Positions 8,116 through 17,690 of a stretch of DNA of 64,000 nt are shown here, one piece after another (the first letter of the stretch is position 1; the number at the start of each line of letters is the position of its first letter). Below the pieces are notes generated by a model that did not search any database, had not been told where the DNA came from, and saw nothing but the letters and a program-made list of their open reading frames with translations. Made by a program: the position numbers and the translations under genes. The stretch is from CAXBCP01 sp963974055 (GTDB lineage Bacteria > Pseudomonadota > Alphaproteobacteria > MPNO01 > UBA830), in the NCBI GenBank assembly GCA_963974055.1, contig CAXBCP010000001.1:124001-188000 (forward strand). The letters run 5' to 3'.

Positions 8116-10072
8116 ACCCGGAATTTTCGCTCTTTTTATGGATAATGTATTTCAAGTCGCCGCGCTGATCGCGCTGGTTGCATCCTGCGCCGGGTTCGGG
8201 GCTGCCATCCTGCGTCTCGTGGGTGCGCATTCGGTCGTCCGCAACGGGGCGGAAACATGCGGTCTCGGTTTTGTGCTCGGTATGGGTGCCTTCGCGTGGG
8301 TGCTGTTTTTTATGGGCATTGCCGGGGCGTTTTCGCCACAGGCCTTCTGGCCAATCACGGGTTTCGGCATCATCCTGTTGGCGGTCAATGCCGGAATTTA
8401 TCGTGGTGCCACCGCGACGCCTGTAGTTGCCACACAGAAGTATCCGCTATGGCTTATCATCCTATTGGCTCTTCTGGTGGTCGTTCTGGCGTTCGATCTC
8501 CTTGAAGGAATTTCGCCGCCCGCCGATGCAGATACGCTGGCGAGCCATTTCGCGGTACCGAGACAATTCCTGCTTGCCGGCCGAATCGAATTCGTCCCCC
8601 GTGCGGTCACCGGTGCGATTCCCATGTTGCTGCATATGACCTATGCGGCGGCGCTGGGAATCGGCGGCGAGCTCACGCTGACCCTGTGGGCGATGGTGAC
8701 CGGCTGGGCGGCCGGGCTGATGGTCTACGGTGTCGCGCGGCGGTTTGCCGATCCGGCGGGTGCGCTGGCCCTGGCAATCGTCTTCCTGACCACGCCCGCG
8801 GTTCTGTACGGCGGGGGCGGCGGGCAGGTGGAAGTTCCCTGTGCCGCGTTCGCGCTGGCTTCGGCGATCGTGCTTGTCGCGGGGCTGAAATCCGGGTCAT
8901 GGCGATTGATTGCTGTCGCCGGGTTGCTGGCCGGCTTTTTTGTCGGTGCGAAGTATTTCGGTCTGATCTTCGCCGGCGCGGCCGGACTGGTCCTGCTGTT
9001 TCACCGACAGGGCATTCGGTTCGCATTGGTCTTCGGTGTCACTGCACTCGTCGCCGGCGCGCAATGGTATGCTTGGAACTGGTGGCATAGCGGCGATCCG
9101 GTATTCCCGAGCCTCTTTCTGGCGCTGGGGCTTCCCGACACGTCTTTCTGGACCGCTGATTATGGAAAATATCACCGTGCTTACTATGTGGAGGCTGAAA
9201 ACCCGCTTGCCCGAACTGTCGTCAATTGGCTGCTCTATCCCGTTTATGCGACCTTCGACATGGTGCCCAAGCTGGAAAGTGGCCGTACGGGGCTGGGTGT
9301 GCTTTTGTTTTTGCTGCTGCCGCTAACTGTCGTCGGCGCTTACCGTAAACAGTTCAGAGACCGGGAAACGATCATATTTTTTGCCCTTGCCGCCATATTT
9401 TTCACGGTCTGGTTCGCAAGCGGTACGACGCAGCGGGTTCGTCATCTGTTGCCAGTCTATCCGCTATTGCTGATCGCGTGTTTTGCACTCGCCCTGAAAG
9501 CGTCGGAGGCATACGCCGTCATACGACCATTTTCGGCGGCGGTTTTCCTGGTGCTGATCGTTCAGGCTGGGGGCCATGCGCTGTTTGCTTCAAATTATGC
9601 CAAACATGTATTCAGCAACGAAACCCGCCGGGAATTCCAGGAACGTAATATCCGCGCGGCAAATGCCGTATTCTGGATCAACGATAATCTGTCCCGCCGA
9701 GACCGGGTCGCTTATACCCCCCGGGGTATTGCGTATTTGTTCGCCATACCGTCATTCATGCTGCACCCTCACTCACAGGCGCTGATCGATTTTCGACCAT
9801 CATTAGACGATGGCGGAAAATTTATCGCCAGTACGACGAAGCAGGGCATCAATTATTTTCTGCTGGACGAGCCATGGCATCGTATGGGTTCGGAGAACGC
9901 TATTGGTTCGATGCGGATGATGAAGGCGTTTATCGCTTCCGGCTGCCTGAAGAAAATCAAGGCGTTTCCAATTATCGGCATGTCGTCGCGAACCCTTGCA
10001 CAGGTCGGGGGCGAGACCGACGCATCGACGATCGCTCTGTTCCGGCACCATCCTGAAAACTGCCCGGCGTAG
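8108..10072 (+). CDS. Polytopic GT-C-like membrane protein, putative polyprenyl-linked glycosyltransferase
   Basis: The protein has up to 654 residues with about ten or more membrane segments. After the first segments comes a periplasm-facing stretch SPPADADTLASHFAVPRQF, whose acidic residues resemble the first loop of GT39/ArnT-like GT-C enzymes. The C-terminal ~170 residues are soluble. GT-C enzymes use polyprenyl-phosphate sugars at the outer face of the inner membrane, which fits the GtrA protein encoded just upstream. The longest frame uses TTG at 8108; ATG at 8138 (MDNVFQVAAL) is an equally credible start. The family assignment is from topology and one motif only. Confidence 0.55.
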   Translation: MAEPGIFALFMDNVFQVAALIALVASCAGFGAAILRLVGAHSVVRNGAETCGLGFVLGMGAFAWVLFFMGIAGAFSPQAFWPITGFGIILLAVNAGIYRGATATPVVATQKYPLWLIILLALLVVVLAFDLLEGISPPADADTLASHFAVPRQFLLAGRIEFVPRAVTGAIPMLLHMTYAAALGIGGELTLTLWAMVTGWAAGLMVYGVARRFADPAGALALAIVFLTTPAVLYGGGGGQVEVPCAAFALASAIVLVAGLKSGSWRLIAVAGLLAGFFVGAKYFGLIFAGAAGLVLLFHRQGIRFALVFGVTALVAGAQWYAWNWWHSGDPVFPSLFLALGLPDTSFWTADYGKYHRAYYVEAENPLARTVVNWLLYPVYATFDMVPKLESGRTGLGVLLFLLLPLTVVGAYRKQFRDRETIIFFALAAIFFTVWFASGTTQRVRHLLPVYPLLLIACFALALKASEAYAVIRPFSAAVFLVLIVQAGGHALFASNYAKHVFSNETRREFQERNIRAANAVFWINDNLSRRDRVAYTPRGIAYLFAIPSFMLHPHSQALIDFRPSLDDGGKFIASTTKQGINYFLLDEPWHRMGSENAIGSMRMMKAFIASGCLKKIKAFPIIGMSSRTLAQVGGETDASTIALFRHHPENCPA

Positions 10073-10099
10073 GGCGTTCGGAATCCTGACGCCGGCGCA

Positions 10100-10147
10100 G
10101 CCGCCCCCCGGTCGTGATATCGGCTCCCTTTCAGGGGCCGGGGCGGC
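10100..10147. repeat. G/C-rich inverted repeat between two surface-glycan genes
   Basis: GCCGCCCC (10100-10107) is complementary to GGGGCGGC (10140-10147), separated by a short spacer that can itself pair partly. No T-run follows, so it is not a clear intrinsic terminator, but the 195-nt gap between flanking genes makes a processing or weak termination site plausible. Confidence 0.35.
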
Positions 10148-10267
10148 GGCAAGCCTATCTGATTCTGCACTGGTCCTCTAATATGCGCATTCGTTTCAAT
10201 ACTGTAATGAACGTCTGGCGATCTGCCTTCAGTGCCCGATGTTTTTTGCTCAAGCCAAGAAAAGGCA

Positions 10268-11728
10268 ATGGCAATTAAAACAGTCGCAGTAATAGGCGCG
10301 GGGCCGGCCGGGTTAACCGCTGCGTACCGCCTGGCCCAACACGGAATCAACGTGAAGGTTTTCGAAGCAGGCGATTCGGTCGGTGGAATGGCGAAGACGA
10401 TTCCATTGTGGGGCCAACTCGTGGATCTGGGCCCGCATCGCTTTTTCAGCGGCGATCCGCGCGTGAACCGCATCTGGCTCGAGGTCATCGGCGATGATTA
10501 CAGCATGGTCAGCCGGTTAACCCGGATATATTACCGCAAGACGCTCTTCGACTATCCGCTCAAGGCGTTCAACGCGCTGGCCGGTCTCGGGGTCGTCGAG
10601 GCGGCATACTGCATTTTGAGCTTCCTTAAAGCCAAGGTATTTCCCGAGAAGGACGAATCCACGTTCGAGGCCTGGGTCGCGAACCGTTTCGGCAGGCGTC
10701 TGTTCGGTATTTTCTTTAAGTCCTACAGTGAAAAGCTTTGGGGCATCTCCTGCAAGGAATTGGACGCGGATTTCGCGGCACAGAGAATCAAGAAACTGTC
10801 GTTGTTCGAGGCCATAAAATCGGCGGTACTGCAGTCTGGCGGACAAAAACATCGAACCCTGGTCGATGAATTCGCCTACCCGCATCTGGGCGCCGGTGCC
10901 GTCTATGAGCGGATGGCGGATAAAATTCGTGAATTCGGCGGCGAAGTTCGGCTTAACACCCCGGTTGGTTCGGTTTTGCCTGCCGGAACGGAATCGGAAC
11001 AAGCCCGGCTTACATTGTCGAATGGCACCGAATGCGCTTTCGACCACATTATTTCTTCCATGCCGATTACGACGCTGGTCGACCGAATGGGGGCGCCCGC
11101 CGATGTAGGCTGTCACGCCAGGGCGCTTCGTTTTCGCAATACGATAATCGTATATTTGAAAATAAAAGGGGAAAGCCCGTTTCCCGACCAGTGGATTTAC
11201 GTTCATGCGCCTGACATGCAAACCGGCCGTATCTCGAATTTCCGCAATTGGGTGCCAAGCATAAACAAGGGATCGCCTGACACGATTCTATGTCTCGAAT
11301 ACTGGTGTTATGACGATGATGCGCTGTGGTCCGAGGACGAAGAGGCGCTGGTGGGCCTGGCCACCGACGAGATATACCGATCTTCCCTGGTGCCGGCCGG
11401 CGCGGTAATGGATGGCAAGGTGGTCCGTGTGCCGAAATGCTACCCGGTTTACGCAATGGATTACCGCGAGCATCTGGAACCGGTGCAAAATTATTTGTCG
11501 AAGCACAAGAAGCTCAGCGTGATCGGTCGGTACGGCGCCTTCAAATACAACAATCAGGATCACAGTATCCTGATGGGTCTGCTGGCGGCTGAAAATATCG
11601 TCGACGGCAAAAAACACGACCTTTGGTCCGTAAACACCGATGACGAATATCAGGAATCAAGCAAGATAACGGCGACCGGGTTAAGCGATATCGAGGATGA
11701 AACGCAAGGGCCTGTACCGTCGGCCTGA
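10268..11728 (+). CDS. FAD-dependent oxidoreductase, UDP-galactopyranose mutase / amine-oxidase-like fold
   Basis: The start MAIKTVAVIGAGPAGLTAAYRL is a Rossmann FAD-binding motif (G10-x-G12-x-x-G15), followed by an Glu-ending strand (KVFEAGDSVGGMAKT), GPHRFFSGDP and KLWGISCKELDADFAAQRI. The overall look is that of UDP-galactopyranose mutase- or protoporphyrinogen-oxidase-like flavoproteins. A late RYGAFKYNNQDHSILMG block probably contacts the flavin. Proteins of this type occur in O-antigen clusters next to GtrA genes, and their reactions are mostly untested. I chose ATG 10268 because the upstream extension has no family character and AAGG lies just before it. Length is 486 residues. Confidence 0.72.
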   Translation: MAIKTVAVIGAGPAGLTAAYRLAQHGINVKVFEAGDSVGGMAKTIPLWGQLVDLGPHRFFSGDPRVNRIWLEVIGDDYSMVSRLTRIYYRKTLFDYPLKAFNALAGLGVVEAAYCILSFLKAKVFPEKDESTFEAWVANRFGRRLFGIFFKSYSEKLWGISCKELDADFAAQRIKKLSLFEAIKSAVLQSGGQKHRTLVDEFAYPHLGAGAVYERMADKIREFGGEVRLNTPVGSVLPAGTESEQARLTLSNGTECAFDHIISSMPITTLVDRMGAPADVGCHARALRFRNTIIVYLKIKGESPFPDQWIYVHAPDMQTGRISNFRNWVPSINKGSPDTILCLEYWCYDDDALWSEDEEALVGLATDEIYRSSLVPAGAVMDGKVVRVPKCYPVYAMDYREHLEPVQNYLSKHKKLSVIGRYGAFKYNNQDHSILMGLLAAENIVDGKKHDLWSVNTDDEYQESSKITATGLSDIEDETQGPVPSA

Positions 11729-11807
11729 GCGACCGTGTGTTCGTTACTATCCGCTATTTATGGTTTCTCTCGCCTGCCGCGCCCGGTTCGCCTACATAGT
11801 TTGAATA

Positions 11808-13034
11808 ATGAAATCGCAGGGTTCTCCAATCAATTTTCGTCTGTCCCGTCTGGCGCAACCGACGCTGCTTCTGGGGGGCGTGGTGTTCCTCGTTCCTGTC
11901 TTGACGCTGTACGTGCCGCTATCGTTGGCAACCCTGTTGCCGGTTCTGGTGGTCGTCGCCATTGCCGGCCGCATCGTGTCGGGTAGGCCGGAATTTCGGC
12001 TGAGCCGCATATCGACAATCGTCGTGTCCGCTCTGATTTTACTGGCGACGGCAAGCGCGGCCTGGTCCTATTCGGCGGAGCTCACATGGGAAAAAATTCC
12101 CCGGACGGCGATGATCGCGCTGGCCGGCGCTTTGTTGCTGGCGGCGATGAGCGGTCTCGATAGAACACAGAGCCGCATAATTTCGAAGGCCTTCCTCGCC
12201 GGTTTCATGCTGGCGCTGGTTCTGGTCATGTCCGAGCGGGCGACGGGTGGATTGCTGTTCCGTACAGCGCTCGTCATGGGCAGCGAGGGAAACTTCCTCA
12301 ACCAGTTCAATCGCCCGCTCTCCCTTCTGTCGATCATGCTCTGGCCTGCCGTCGTCATCTTGACGGACCGCCGCCCGGTTTATGGTATTGCTACCGTGAT
12401 CGGCTGCCTTGCGCTGTTTGCGACGTTCCAGACAGGTGCCGCGACGGCTGCCGTCGCCGTCGGTATTGTCGTGTTTGCCGGTATCTATGCCGCACCCAGA
12501 ATTGTCGGGCCGCTGACAGGCGCCCTGCTTGGAGCGTCGGTCCTGTTGGCGCCGACAATCGAACATATGCTGCCCCAGCCGAAGGCAATGTTCGAGGAAC
12601 TCGGTCTGCCGAGATCGGCTTATCACCGTCTGTTGATCTGGCAGTTCGCCAGTCAGAAAATCGCCGAGCGCCCCGTGCTCGGGTGGGGATTCAATACGTC
12701 GCGGGCGATACCGGGCGGCAAGGAGAACCTCGACGTCAGCGAAGCCGCCCTGCCGTTACATCCGCATAATGCGGCCCTGCAATGGCGGCTGGAACTCGGC
12801 ATTCTGGGCGCATTGCTCGGCGCCGGCCTGTTTGTCGTTGCGGCGGAATGTGCGCGGCGCTATGGGCGCAACCGGATCGCCCAGGCAGCGGGCACGGCGA
12901 CCGTTGCGAGTGCATATTGTATTGCCATGCTCAGTTTCGGCGCATGGCAAAGCTGGTGGCTGTCGGGTCTTTTCGTGATTGCCGGAATAACGGTGCTTTC
13001 CTGCCGCGACCCGGAACGATCTGCGGACGTTTAA
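11808..13034 (+). CDS. O-antigen ligase/polymerase-family membrane protein (WaaL/Wzy-like)
   Basis: The 408-residue protein has about ten membrane segments and a large outer loop ending in the Wzy_C pattern GWGFNTSRAIPGG...LPLHPHNAALQWRLELGILGALL. The conserved H-x-H and downstream R/E residues of that block are present. Such proteins either attach undecaprenyl-linked O-chains to lipid A core or polymerise repeat units; sequence alone does not separate the two. It follows the flavoprotein gene by about 80 nt and precedes an epimerase gene by 4 nt, so it belongs to the glycan operon. Confidence 0.82.
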   Translation: MKSQGSPINFRLSRLAQPTLLLGGVVFLVPVLTLYVPLSLATLLPVLVVVAIAGRIVSGRPEFRLSRISTIVVSALILLATASAAWSYSAELTWEKIPRTAMIALAGALLLAAMSGLDRTQSRIISKAFLAGFMLALVLVMSERATGGLLFRTALVMGSEGNFLNQFNRPLSLLSIMLWPAVVILTDRRPVYGIATVIGCLALFATFQTGAATAAVAVGIVVFAGIYAAPRIVGPLTGALLGASVLLAPTIEHMLPQPKAMFEELGLPRSAYHRLLIWQFASQKIAERPVLGWGFNTSRAIPGGKENLDVSEAALPLHPHNAALQWRLELGILGALLGAGLFVVAAECARRYGRNRIAQAAGTATVASAYCIAMLSFGAWQSWWLSGLFVIAGITVLSCRDPERSADV

Positions 13035-13038
13035 GGGT

Positions 13039-14007
13039 TTGGCTGTACCAGGCGCAAACATCCTCGTCACCGGTGCGGGCGGATTCGTCGGTCAGGCCCT
13101 GTGCCGGCGCCTGGCGGCGTCGGGGTACGGGGTGACCGGTCTTTTCCGGACGGTATCCGACTCTCCGACATGGATGCGGGCGCGCGCGGTCGGCGATCTG
13201 ACGAAGATCGTCGACTTCGCGCCGTTCATGGAAGGCGCCGACACCGTGGTCCATTTGGCGGCACGGGTCCACATGATGCACGATACGGCGGCAAACCCCG
13301 AAATCGCGTTTCGCCAGGCCAATACCGATGTTACGCGGAATCTGGCACAGGCTGCCGCATCCGGCGGGGTTGGACGTTTCGTATTTCTGAGTTCCGTCAA
13401 GGCGAACGGGGAATCGACGTCGGACCGGGCCGCTTTTTCCGAAACCGATCCGCCGGTGCCGGAAGACGCCTATGGCCGCTCCAAGCGCGACGCCGAGACC
13501 GCTTTGGCAGAGATATCATCGGCGACGGGACTGCCGGTAACCACGCTTCGGGTGCCATTGGTGTACGGTCCCGGCGTACGAGCGAATTTCGCATCGCTTA
13601 TGGCGATGTCCTACACCCCGCTTCCCCTGCCGCTGACAGGCATCACGGCAAACCGGCGCAGCCTGCTGTATCTCGGCAACCTGACCCATGCGATCGAACA
13701 GGTGATCGAAACAGGCGGGGACCGGTCCGGCCTGTACCTGCTGAGCGACGGCGAAGACCTGTCGACGGCGGAGCTTGTCTACCGTCTGCGCCGGAGTTTT
13801 AACCGATGCCGATGCGGAATCCCCATACCCCCCGCTGTTCTGACCGGACTTGCCGCACTTGCCGGCAAACGGGCCGCCGCCGACCGTTTGTGCGGTTCGC
13901 TGCAGATCGATTCGTCCCTGTTCCGGACGACCTTCGACTGGACGCCGCCGTATTCGGTCGACCAGGGCCTCGCCGCCACCGCCGCGTGGCGCCGGGCCTC
14001 CACCTAG
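13039..14007 (+). CDS. NAD-dependent epimerase/dehydratase, extended SDR family
   Basis: The N-terminus ANILVTGAGGFVGQALC holds the G12-x-x-G15-x-x-G18 NAD motif. The active site has FLSSVKANGES (Ser) and DAYGRSKRDAE (Tyr-x-x-x-Lys). At 322 residues it resembles WbpV/Gne-type nucleotide-sugar 4-epimerases or 4-reductases of O-antigen loci. It uses a TTG start 4 nt after the previous stop. In many related loci an undecaprenyl-phosphate sugar transferase sits between this gene and the capD-type gene; here only 115 nt of non-coding sequence lies between them. Confidence 0.82.
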   Translation: MAVPGANILVTGAGGFVGQALCRRLAASGYGVTGLFRTVSDSPTWMRARAVGDLTKIVDFAPFMEGADTVVHLAARVHMMHDTAANPEIAFRQANTDVTRNLAQAAASGGVGRFVFLSSVKANGESTSDRAAFSETDPPVPEDAYGRSKRDAETALAEISSATGLPVTTLRVPLVYGPGVRANFASLMAMSYTPLPLPLTGITANRRSLLYLGNLTHAIEQVIETGGDRSGLYLLSDGEDLSTAELVYRLRRSFNRCRCGIPIPPAVLTGLAALAGKRAAADRLCGSLQIDSSLFRTTFDWTPPYSVDQGLAATAAWRRAST

Positions 14008-14122
14008 CCCGCCCCTCCCCGTTTTATTCGATTGTCTGCCCCTAGCCTGGCGGCCTCGGTGCCGCTTGCCCGTGTGGGCGAGTCGCGCAGGCTGTGCTAT
14101 CGTCTGCCCCGGAATTCAGCGA

Positions 14123-16072
14123 ATGCGACGATTGCCCGATCTCAGAAGTTTCACCCTGCGCGGAACACGCGCCAGAATTGCGTTCGCTCACGATGTAACC
14201 GTGGCGGCGTTGTCCTTCGTGGTGGCGCTTTATCTGCGGGTCGGTGGCGATACGGATTATTTCCCGACCGAATTCGTCGCCCTGGCGACGGGTATCTACA
14301 CCGTCATCGCGGCCGCGGTTTTCTGGAGCATGCGGCTCTATGCCGGGGTCTGGCGCTATGCGTCCATGGAAGACCTCGTCGCCATCATCCGGGCGGCGAC
14401 AGCCATTGTGCTGGTGTTTCTTGCAGCCATGTTCCTGGTTTCCCGGCTCGAACTGATCCCGCGCTCGACCCTGCCGATCAATTGGCTCGTCCTGTTGGCC
14501 CTGCTTGGCGGGCCGCGGTTTCTGTATCGGCTGTTCAAGGACCGACGCGCGAACGACATCGCAGATCGCGACGGTGAACGGCGCATCCCGGTTCTGTTGA
14601 TCGGCGCTGGCGATTCCGCCGAGCTTTTTATCCGGGCAATCAACCGGGCGCGGAAATCCGCCTGGCATGCCGTGGGACTGGTCGACGAAAAGGGTCGCCG
14701 CGTCGGGCGCAACATTCACGGCGTTCAGGTGCTCGGGAATATCGACGATATTCCTGCGATCGTCGAACGCATGGACCGCGAAGGCCATCGGCCGCAGCGG
14801 CTGATCGTCACGAAATCGCGTATCGAAGGCGATGAAATACAGCGTCTCCTGGCGATTGCCGACGATCTCGGTATCGGTCTGGCGCGCATGCCCCAGCTTG
14901 ACGACTTTCGCGAAAACATCGATTCCAGCTCTGAAATCCGTCCGATCAGGATCGAGGATCTTCTCGGCCGTCCCCAGGCGTCTCTCGACCGTGACAGCAT
15001 GGCGGTTCTTATCGGCGGGCGACGGGTGCTGGTGACCGGTGCCGGCGGGACGATCGGATCGGAACTGTGCCGCCAGATCGCGGCGTTCGATCCGGCGGCG
15101 CTCGTTCTGCTCGATAACTCCGAGTACCAGCTTTACGCCATCGACCTTGAAATCGGGGAAAGGGCGCCCGGCCTGCTGCGCCGCACAATCCTAGCCGACG
15201 TTCGCGACCGGGACCGTATTTCAAGGGTTTTCGAAGACGAGCGGCCGGAACTGGTCTTTCATGCGGCCGCGCTTAAGCATGTGCCGATGGTCGAACTGCA
15301 TCCCGATGAAGGCGCGCTGACCAACGTGGCCGGCACCCGGATTGTCGCAGATGCGTGCCGGGCGCACGGGGTGCGGGCGATGGTTCTGATATCCACCGAC
15401 AAGGCCGTCAATCCGTCGAGCATGATGGGGGCGACCAAGCGCGTCGCGGAAAGCTATTGCCAGGCGCTTGACATGGCCGAGGCGGCGCGCGGTTCGGACC
15501 GTACCCATTTCGTGACCGTGCGGTTCGGAAACGTGCTGGGCTCCACGGGATCGGTCGTGCCCCTGTTCCAGCGACAGCTCGCGGCAGGCGGGCCGCTGAC
15601 GGTGACCCATCCCGATATGACGCGCTATTTCATGACCGTTCGCGAGGCGGTGGAACTGGTTTTGCAGGCCTCCGTGCAGGGCGTTGCCGACAGCGCCGAG
15701 CAGGGCAAGATTTACGTGCTCGACATGGGCGAGCCGGTGAAGATCATCGATCTTGCGCGCCAGATTATCCTGCTCGCCGGCTATCAGCCGGATGTCGATA
15801 TCAAGATCGAAATCACCGGACCGCGGCCCGGCGAAAAGCTGTTCGAAGAGATTCTTCACGCATCCGAAGAACTCGTACCCACCACGCATCCCGGCATTTT
15901 GCTGGCGGCGCCGCGGGCCACCGACCTCGCCGCGCTTGGCAGTGCCATCGACGAACTGGCCGGGGCGGCGCATGCCGGGGACAGCGAACGGACCAGGGCG
16001 ATCGTGCAGGGGCTTGTTCCCGAATTCCAAACACCCGATAACGAGACAACATCAGAGGCGGCGTCCGGCTGA
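14123..16072 (+). CDS. Membrane-bound nucleotide-sugar 4,6-dehydratase, WbpM/CapD/PglF type
   Basis: The 649-residue protein has four N-terminal membrane segments, a first Rossmann-like domain (VLLIGAGDSAELFIRAI) and a catalytic SDR domain starting RRVLVTGAGGTIGSELC. The active site reads STDKAVNPSSMMGATKR, so the usual Tyr of the Tyr-x-x-x-Lys motif is Met, as is known for the long membrane-bound members. These enzymes make UDP-4-keto-6-deoxy-N-acetylhexosamine, the precursor of QuiNAc, FucNAc or bacillosamine. The upstream SDR could complete the sugar. ATG 14123 was chosen because translation beyond it is low-complexity and unlike the family. Confidence 0.9.
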   Translation: MRRLPDLRSFTLRGTRARIAFAHDVTVAALSFVVALYLRVGGDTDYFPTEFVALATGIYTVIAAAVFWSMRLYAGVWRYASMEDLVAIIRAATAIVLVFLAAMFLVSRLELIPRSTLPINWLVLLALLGGPRFLYRLFKDRRANDIADRDGERRIPVLLIGAGDSAELFIRAINRARKSAWHAVGLVDEKGRRVGRNIHGVQVLGNIDDIPAIVERMDREGHRPQRLIVTKSRIEGDEIQRLLAIADDLGIGLARMPQLDDFRENIDSSSEIRPIRIEDLLGRPQASLDRDSMAVLIGGRRVLVTGAGGTIGSELCRQIAAFDPAALVLLDNSEYQLYAIDLEIGERAPGLLRRTILADVRDRDRISRVFEDERPELVFHAAALKHVPMVELHPDEGALTNVAGTRIVADACRAHGVRAMVLISTDKAVNPSSMMGATKRVAESYCQALDMAEAARGSDRTHFVTVRFGNVLGSTGSVVPLFQRQLAAGGPLTVTHPDMTRYFMTVREAVELVLQASVQGVADSAEQGKIYVLDMGEPVKIIDLARQIILLAGYQPDVDIKIEITGPRPGEKLFEEILHASEELVPTTHPGILLAAPRATDLAALGSAIDELAGAAHAGDSERTRAIVQGLVPEFQTPDNETTSEAASG

Positions 16073-16099
16073 GTCCGCGTCCGCCACGGAGGCTTTACG

Positions 16100-17683
16100 A
16101 TGACCGATACTTCCCCCGCCATCCGGCGGGCTTTGATTTCCGTTTCCGATAAATCCGGACTCGTGGAACTGGCGGAATTTCTTGCCGGCCAGGGGGTTGA
16201 GATCCTGTCCACCGGCGGCACCGCCAGGGCGATGCGCGATGCCGGGGTCGATGTGATCGACGTTGCCGACCATACCGGCTTTCCCGAAATGATGGACGGT
16301 CGCGTAAAAACGCTGCACCCGAAAATTCACGGCGGTATTCTTGCGCGTCGCGGCGATGCCGGGCACGTGGCGGCAATGGAGGAACACAATATCGGTCCGA
16401 TCGACCTGCTGGTGGTGAACCTTTACCCGTTCGAAGCAACCGTCGCCGCAGGTGCGGATTACGAAACATGCGTCGAAAATATCGATATCGGCGGCCCGGC
16501 CATGATCCGCTCGGCCGCGAAAAACCATGAAAGCGTCACCATCGTAACCGACGCGGAGGATTACGCCGCCGTGATCGCCGACATGAAGGCCAATGACGGG
16601 GCGACCACGGTCGACCTGCGCCGCCGCCTGGCCGGGACGGCTTATGCCCGCACGGCGGCCTATGACGCGGCGATCGGCCGCTGGTTCGCCGAACAGAACG
16701 ACGATGCGTTCCCGCGCCGGTTCTCATTGTCGGGCACCCGTGTCCAGACAATGCGTTACGGCGAAAACCCCCATCAGAACGCTGCGTTCTATGCCACGGG
16801 CGACAGCCGGCCCGGTGTGGCGACCGCGTCCCAGATCCAGGGCAAGGAGCTGAGCTACAACAACCTGAACGATACCGATGCCGCGTTCGAACTCGCTGCC
16901 GAATTCGACAGCCCGGCCATGGCGATCATAAAGCATGCGAACCCCTGCGGCGTGGCCCTGGGAGACAGTCTGGCCGATGCCTATGCCCGGGCGCTGAAAT
17001 GCGATCCCGTCAGCGCCTTCGGCGGGATCATCGCGGTTAACCGGCCGATGGATGCCGCCTGCGCGGAAGCCATGAAGGATATTTTCCTCGAAGTCGTGAT
17101 CGCCCCCGAGGTCACGGCGGAAGCGCGCGCGATATTCGCGGCCAAGAAAAACCTGCGCGTGCTGGAAACCGGCGCGATGCCTGACCCGGCAGCCCCCGGC
17201 CTGATGACCAAGCTGTTGTCCGGCGGGTTCCTCCTGCAGGACCGGGATGCCGGCCGAATCGGGGCGAATGATCTGAAGATCGTGTCGAAACGCGCACCGA
17301 CCGAACAGGAAATCCGCGATATGCTGTTCGCCTTCGCCGTGTGCAAGCATGTGAAATCGAATGCCATCGTCTATGCCAGGGACGGCGCCACCGTTGGCAT
17401 CGGCGCTGGCCAGATGAGCCGGGTCGATTCGTCGCGTATCGCCGCCCGCAAATCCGAAGACGCGGCCGAAGCCGCCGGCGCATCCGAGCCGCTGGTCAGG
17501 GGTTCCGTCGTCGCGTCGGATGCATTCTTCCCCTTTGCCGACGGTCTGCTGTCCGCGGCGGAGGCGGGGGCAACCGCCGTAATCCAGCCGGGCGGGTCGA
17601 TCCGTGACGAAGAGGTCATCAAGGCCGCAGACGATGCCGGGCTTGCGATGGTGTTCACGGGCATGCGCCACTTCCGGCACTGA
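16100..17683 (+). CDS. purH: Bifunctional AICAR transformylase / IMP cyclohydrolase
   Basis: PurH performs the last two steps of purine synthesis in the cytosol: formylation of AICAR with 10-formyl-tetrahydrofolate and ring closure to IMP. The 527-residue length is typical. The N-terminal MGS-like cyclohydrolase domain spans about 1-150 (SVSDKSGLVELAEFL, VVNLYPFE, NIDIGGPAMIRSAAKN). The transformylase domain has RYGENPHQNAAFY, the catalytic Lys-His pair in IIKHANPCGVALG (Lys278-His279) and the closing VIQPGGSIRDEEVI...MVFTGMRHFRH. It starts 27 nt after the dehydratase gene with GGAGG nearby, and ends 7 nt from a convergent gene. Confidence 0.97.
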   Translation: MTDTSPAIRRALISVSDKSGLVELAEFLAGQGVEILSTGGTARAMRDAGVDVIDVADHTGFPEMMDGRVKTLHPKIHGGILARRGDAGHVAAMEEHNIGPIDLLVVNLYPFEATVAAGADYETCVENIDIGGPAMIRSAAKNHESVTIVTDAEDYAAVIADMKANDGATTVDLRRRLAGTAYARTAAYDAAIGRWFAEQNDDAFPRRFSLSGTRVQTMRYGENPHQNAAFYATGDSRPGVATASQIQGKELSYNNLNDTDAAFELAAEFDSPAMAIIKHANPCGVALGDSLADAYARALKCDPVSAFGGIIAVNRPMDAACAEAMKDIFLEVVIAPEVTAEARAIFAAKKNLRVLETGAMPDPAAPGLMTKLLSGGFLLQDRDAGRIGANDLKIVSKRAPTEQEIRDMLFAFAVCKHVKSNAIVYARDGATVGIGAGQMSRVDSSRIAARKSEDAAEAAGASEPLVRGSVVASDAFFPFADGLLSAAEAGATAVIQPGGSIRDEEVIKAADDAGLAMVFTGMRHFRH

Positions 17684-17690
17684 TCGGCGA

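Noticed and set aside
13850..14122. 91-residue N-terminal extension of the WbpM/CapD-type dehydratase
   Set aside because: The extension overlaps the epimerase gene and is Pro/Arg-rich low-complexity sequence; the family's membrane domain begins just after ATG 14123.
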